Positions 58,861 through 64,000 of a stretch of 64,000 nt of DNA are shown here, one piece after another. The notes below the pieces were generated by a model. The model saw only the letters and a list, made by a program, of their open reading frames with translations. It was not told where the DNA came from and made no database searches. The position numbers and the translations under genes were made by a program. The DNA comes from Phorcus lineatus. Taxonomy: Eukaryota > Mollusca > Gastropoda > Trochida > Trochidae. Position 1 is the first letter of the stretch, and each line of letters opens with the position of its first letter. Location of the stretch: positions 39,715,484-39,779,483 of the forward strand of contig OV121095.1 of assembly GCA_921293015.1 (NCBI GenBank). Reading direction: 5' to 3'.

Positions 58861-61190
58861 CAGTGAGTGTGAAGGTAACCATGGCAGCGGGGGATATTCT
58901 TTCACAGTTTTATACTTGACATGGAGTGCAATATATTAACATATACAACAATGTTTTTGTGCATGTCAAACACCAAGGTTCCAACTAAAGAAACTAACTA
59001 TCAATAAACATTACAAGTTAATGTTCAGCATTTTAGTTTCCTTAAGTGGTTATGTATATGTTTGTGGGTGATTTGGGGTGTGTGGGAGGGGGTCGGGATA
59101 TGGTGTACGAAGACAAGGAGTCAAACCAGATTTAACAAACGATTCATTTGTTCCACATAAAGTATCTTTAAGGCACTGTCGCACGTTTTTAGAAAACCTT
59201 TCCTTTTACTTTGAACCAGGTAATGGTAGCTTCACATATTATTATTCGCATGAATGAGTATATTCGTAATACATAGTCAAATATTCTATATTAGTGAGAA
59301 TATAAAAAATACAGTCTAGAGCCAGTGAACGGCCTCCAATTCAAGTGTTCGTCAGGTCAATCAAAAACATTGTGCAGAGGCAATCATTTTCTTATAGAAT
59401 TCTTTGATTGGATTCTGTATGTATATTTGTATGTCTGCTATGTATCCTTCTACCTGATCAATATCTATAAAGGAAAAATGACCAATACACTGATATACAT
59501 ATACATATTTTTACAGCTAACAGAATATGATTTTACAGCTTGAAATTTGCAATCTCCTGATTACCAAACTGAATGGATTTGAGATTCAAAATATATTATC
59601 TTCAGAGGGGTAAGAATTTATATAGTCAAACCAGATTATCCATATCCGTAGAAAACAAGCTGTTACTGTAAACCCCATGTAATCATTCAGATTATAACAA
59701 CGTTTAATACCTACTTTTTTATTTTAAAAAACATTGTCATAAGCTACTCGATTTCATACTAAAATGAACTTTTGATTAGAAAACATGATTATGATTAAGT
59801 ATGTTCTATATAACGAAAAAGAAAAGAAAACATAAAAAAATCAACTTTTAAAATTTAAAAGATTGATTCAATTACGAATTAGAATGTTAGAATTGGTGTC
59901 TGCGGAGAATCCTGTTTGTTGTAATTAGAATCAATCTGGCATTAATTGATTTTTGAGTGGTCGTGTAGAAAGTAACGATTTTTAATCAACTGTGATCCGA
60001 GATGTGAGTCAATACGGGTTTAACAGGGAACATATATAGCACTACTGTCGACCAGCAGTAAAACGTTGTTGTACAGAGTGTTACTGAGTAATAAAGCGAC
60101 GCAAAGTGTAGTGGAATGGGCAACATCGGGGTACAGAGATCAATATAACTTGTGACACAAATATTCAAACGAAGTATATTGTGATATTGAGAGATACAAT
60201 GAAAGGATTATAACACAGGGTAGCAAAATTGTGTTTCTCTCGAATATCAAACATCGCCGAAGTTAGGTAACGGAGCTGGTACGTAAACCAAACCATGTAA
60301 CAGAAAGTAGCTGCTCAAATGTATTCATAGCCAGTAGTTGCAATGTATATATTATTTCATGTGGAACAACGACATGCTCGCTGTAAATAAGAGACTAGCA
60401 ACGTATCTATCACCAGATATTTTTGTGATAAATATGACACATATGGTGACAAGCTTCATTGGCTGTATAATGGTTTGTAGTTGTATGATTTCATGCGAAA
60501 GTCACCAATGTTGCTGGAGGCAGCGGTGAAAAAAGTCCAAGTTGTTTATCTAAAGGAAAACCAAAGAAATTGTCATATTCAATCAAGTAGAAATGTTTTG
60601 GAGGAACCGTACACGTACGAGAAGTTTACAACAAGATATATAGTAAGGGCAGAGCATCTCCGAAAACACCGATTATCATAGAGTTATACAGTGTTGAACA
60701 TATACAAGGTATATAATAAATGATGAACTTGGGAAAAAAGAACAAAATAGTATTAAACGAAGCATAAGACTATATAATTCAATAAAGAGTAATATAGAGA
60801 AACAAAATGTAACAAAGGTACAAAGTAATGAGTTGACAAAATTATATAATACCGGAAAATAACCGAATGAATTGACAACTTTGAGTTTAATTACATTCTC
60901 CATCTATTGGTAACTGCGATTTGTTGAAACATCAAACCTATTAATGTTGTTGAATAAAATCGCACCTGTAAGTAATTACATAACTAAAGACTGAAACTAT
61001 TGGTTACTGAGATTTTTCAAAAATTCTGAAACATATGGCTGTCATGAATATAAAAAAAAAATGAATAAACTCACCTGTAATTAATTCCATGACTGAAGTC
61101 GCTATGGTTGTGGCAGAAGTACAGTAGATCATCTAAGAAAGGCAATATTTGGATAGTAACTCCTGTTATGTTAAACTACACGGTAACATT
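58861..61190. other. Non-coding stretch, nothing firm
   Basis: AT-rich. A slightly GC-richer patch at 60,240-60,670 carries short frames in both directions without splice support. Confidence 0.3.
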
Positions 61191-61192
61191 GC

Positions 61193-61268
61193 TTTTGCGC
61201 AGATCCATATAACTTTTGCGCACACAAAAATAACTATTGCGCACCAACTTTTATAACTATTGCGCACA
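61193..61268. repeat. Four spaced copies of a TTGCGCA motif
   Basis: TTGCGCA occurs at about 61,195, 61,216, 61,237 and 61,260, mostly as ATAACTATTGCGCAC, with a 21-23 bp period close to two helical turns. It abuts the SINE at 61.28 kb. Confidence 0.8.
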
Positions 61269-61274
61269 CGCATT

Positions 61275-61545
61275 CGGCTTTCCGGATCAAGAGGTCCGTG
61301 TTTCGAATCCCGCGAGGAGCTCGGCAACTTTGCCTGCAGTAGAGAAGTGTTTTACACGTAGTAAGTTTTGGGTGCAATTCTACACTGAAAGTCAGTGAAG
61401 TACCACCCATGGATCGCTATTTACAGTCGATGCTTGCAGGTTTCACCGCAAGGCATAGCCACAATTGTGTTGTGGGTTTTCTCCCTGCATTAATACTAGA
61501 CGCGGCGATATAAGTGAAATACTCATCAAGGGCATGTCGTCAAAT
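61275..61545 (+). repeat. tRNA-derived SINE copy 3
   Basis: It starts in a tRNA-like head with the B box GTTTCGAATCCCG, then the shared body: GTTTTGGGTGCAATTCTACA, CTGAAAGTCAGTGAAGTACC, ACCCATGG, CAGTCGATGCTTGCAGGTTT, CACCGCAAGGCATAGCCACA, TTGTGTTGTGGGTTTTCTCC and CTGCATTAATACTAGACGCG. Of the three copies it is the least decayed. Confidence 0.7.
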
Positions 61546-61699
61546 CATGTTATCGTACACCAGGGTTTGAGGACTCACACATAGCGTATGCATATTTAAT
61601 GTTTTACAGAGTCACCAAGGCACTTGACGTTCTTGAAGGCACAAGACGTTACCACAACTATAGCACGAATGCCAATTAATGTTAATTAAGTATCGATCA

Positions 61700-62535
61700 A
61701 TAACAAATTACTCCACCTCGCGCCTTCACATGGGTGACAACTCTTCGTAACATGCTGTCGATTAGCTTTTAGACATCAGCGGGGTCACAGTTTTCCAAAT
61801 TTGAACCAAACAATGACCCAAATCATGAATTGTTCTGATGTAGGATCAACCTTTCGTAATTCACGGTCCATTCTGCTACACATGTGCTCTTTTTTGCAAG
61901 CCAGTGTAACCGGTCACCAACTTAGAGTAACAGGAGGTTTTTTATTGCTGTTGCAGGATGGTGACGAGTGTTGTCTTCCTTTAGCAAAAAGTTGTTGCAA
62001 TAGACTTTGCGATCATGCATAACTAACGGCTGTTCCAGGAAGATTTCATTGACGTTTCCTGCCAGCACCAAACGTTCAGTTCTATTGTTAAAATGGACCC
62101 ACCTCCACCAGCAACAACACAGTCTACAAACTTTATCCGTAACCTTTCTCCTCGTAACGTACAAGCACTGGGTGATGAACTCGATGACGCACTCGTAATG
62201 TATTTGTGTATATTTTTGCTTCTGGGTTAGGTTTGAGGTTTTCTTGCAGCCCCGATGAAGTAACCCCTCGTTGACTGTTTCCCGAGAAACTCGATTATTC
62301 GTTATTTAGCACCTTTTTAACGAACACTACCTGCTGAGAAACGTCGATTTCTTAGACAAGATTCCACAGCAATCGGTCTTGTCAAAATTAGGTTTTCAGG
62401 GGACACCTTGAAGTCGTTTAGGGTATCACATTTGGGGTGTTTCTGTATAGTCTTTTCCTCCACTGCATAGTACCTTTGATAACATAAACCTGTCGAACAA
62501 AGATATCCGTTTGTAGAGCCTGCCCTCAACATAGC
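61700..62535 (-). pseudogene. Tc1-like transposase relic, heavily decayed but nearly full length
   Basis: In order on the minus strand: LCYQRYYAVEEKTIQKHPKC and ILTRPIAVESCLRNRRFSAG (end of the DNA-binding half), VSRETVNEGLLHRGCKKTSN, then RTERLVLAGNVNEIFLEQPL and NNFLLKEDNTRHHPATAIKN (the block that normally contains the second Asp as DNA..H.A; here it reads EDNTRHHPA), and IDSMLRRVVTHVKARGGVIC at the tail. Stops and frameshifts separate the pieces. Unlike the 13.4-kb relic the catalytic region is present, so the two copies decayed independently and look like different Tc1 lineages. It encodes no functional enzyme. Confidence 0.75.
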
Positions 62536-63307
62536 CGGTTATTTAGAGATGTTGGCCATTTCCTGGTGAAAGGAATACTATTTTATCTGCGGCCTTTGTT
62601 ATAATGAATAATTACATCTGCGGACGTTTTTCTAATGAACACTGATATTCAAAAAAGCCCCTACGAAAATTTCGTGTACTCTCATTTGCACATAATACAT
62701 GCATCGCTCCCTAGTCTTTCACCAAACACTTTATTTCAACGAAATTCACTCTCTTCAAATTTTTTGGCCCAGAATTTGTCTTTCCAAAAGGAAAACCATT
62801 CGTACATGTATGATAATATAGTACCAGGTAATTCATTTGAAAATTATATGATTTAGAAATGTGAATCATCATGCAGTTTTCGGAGACAAACATTATGTAG
62901 TCATTACAACTTTTAAACTATTATTAAGTGAATTGTTTCAGTGGAACTATATCGTAGCATTTATATGTGTTCCTTAATGTTAAGTGTAGATATAGGTATT
63001 TGGATTACTCGTCTTTTGCTTGTCAACTTTACTCGAGTCATAATATTTTTAATGCGTTCTGCAGATTTATTCAAGTTGGGGTTTTTTTCAATTCTCACCT
63101 CAGTTATGGTACATTGATTTTGAAAGATGTACAGGATTTACACATATTAAAAAATAAATTACAATTTCCTTAAAAAGATATATTACAATAAAATAAATTA
63201 AATACAGGTTACGAGCTATTTGACAATAAAAACAATTTGCGTGTATCTGGATTATGTTTGCAGGCTTTAACACTAACAATGGCACGAACAAATCATCATT
63301 TGCGAGG
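62536..63307. other. Non-coding stretch, nothing recognised
   Basis: AT-rich. Short frames on both strands without support. Confidence 0.35.

Positions 63308-63377
<70 letters not shown>
63308..63377. repeat. (AAT)n microsatellite, ~23 uninterrupted repeats
   Basis: Seventy bases of pure ATA/AAT repeat. The two ~100-codon frames over it (poly-Ile) are artefacts. Confidence 0.98.
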
Positions 63378-63380
<3 letters not shown>

Positions 63381-64000
63381 TAGTCGCAAGCGACGACAAA
63401 AGGATTCAGCGCATTAAAAGCACATTCAGTACAAACATAGTGATGTTAGCCAGCTTCACTGAAATTTTCATGAAGATTGGACCATGCATTAATCTACAGC
63501 AGCAAGTTTCATCTAACCTTATCTCCAAAGCATACTCCGGTTTTTGCAAAGAAGTGGTAAGAAAAAAATATTGGACTGACATCAAAATCTGAATCACCCT
63601 GAAATTCCCAATGTCTCAGCTACATTATTGGAGAGTTTGAGCTCTTAGATGCAAGTATCTTCAGAGAAGAAGATTTTTTAAGATGCATCTAAAAAATCAC
63701 TAAAAGCAATATGGCGGCCAAACTATTTACGCTACGAATTTGCCATGATTTACTTATTTGCTCTAAATCTAATTGCCTGTCGTTTAAAACAAGTTGCAAG
63801 TCTCTAAGTGCATTTTGAAAAAATAACCCATGTTAATTTTTCGAACTTTGGATCGTACTGTGCCTTTAACGCTTAATCCGATTAAGCCCAAAAGCTTATT
63901 GTGGCGTCGTCTCATGAAGTTCAAGCATACTGTTAAGTTTGGTTGTCATAGCTTTAGCGGTTTTGGCTGAATAGTGATGACAAGAATCGGGGGATAGTGG
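63378..64000. other. Non-coding stretch, possibly the end of a dispersed repeat
   Basis: The last 200 bases (AAGCCCAAAAGCTTATTGTG, then TCTCATGAAGTTCAAGCATA) have the look of a transposon-derived repeat, but I see no second copy in this window and make no family call. Confidence 0.3.

Noticed and set aside
63100-63592. Two ~100-residue poly-isoleucine proteins
   Set aside because: Both are translations of the (AAT)n microsatellite.

Overview
The window looks like non-coding-rich nuclear DNA of an animal, most likely a mollusc and possibly a gastropod. It is AT-rich and has no bacterial-style gene packing. Possible genes appear only as short exons flanked by GT and AG splice signals. There are tRNA-derived SINEs, one relic with an (ACTC)n tail of the kind I associate with gastropod genomes, at least five broken LINE pieces, two dead Tc1-like transposases, several inverted-repeat elements and a long (AAT)n microsatellite. 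The species assignment is inference.

Layout. 0-5 kb: a LINE 3' end, a minus-strand SINE and otherwise nothing recognisable. 5.2-7.9 kb: four phase-compatible minus-strand exon candidates with Ig-like features. 8.9-17.9 kb: a hairpin element, a short inverted-repeat element, a dead Tc1 copy and two LINE fragments, set in long repeats that recur elsewhere. 18.16-24.74 kb: the most striking object, a 6.6-kb structure with complex inverted termini and about 80 copies of a 63-bp unit in two oppositely oriented arrays around a 0.9-kb core. 26.4-32.3 kb: diverged second copies of the sequences around 6.3-7, 10.9-12 and 14.4-14.9 kb, plus a hairpin element. 35.2-45.0 kb: a SINE, a 0.56-kb inverted-repeat element and a chain of minus-strand exon candidates, five of which keep a compatible splice phase when joined by hand. 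46.7-47.9 kb: a possible phosphatase-like exon and an inverted copy of the 9.6-kb element. 49.5-58.9 kb: two clusters of short palindromic words, two ends of a second LINE family and a TATA/E-box promoter candidate. 61-64 kb: a short TTGCGCA array, a SINE, a dead Tc1 copy and the microsatellite.

No complete protein-coding gene is present. The exon chains suggest one or two intron-rich minus-strand genes whose introns have collected transposons. The repeated blocks suggest that this locus has been locally duplicated several times. All splice and similarity calls were made by eye, with no database search.
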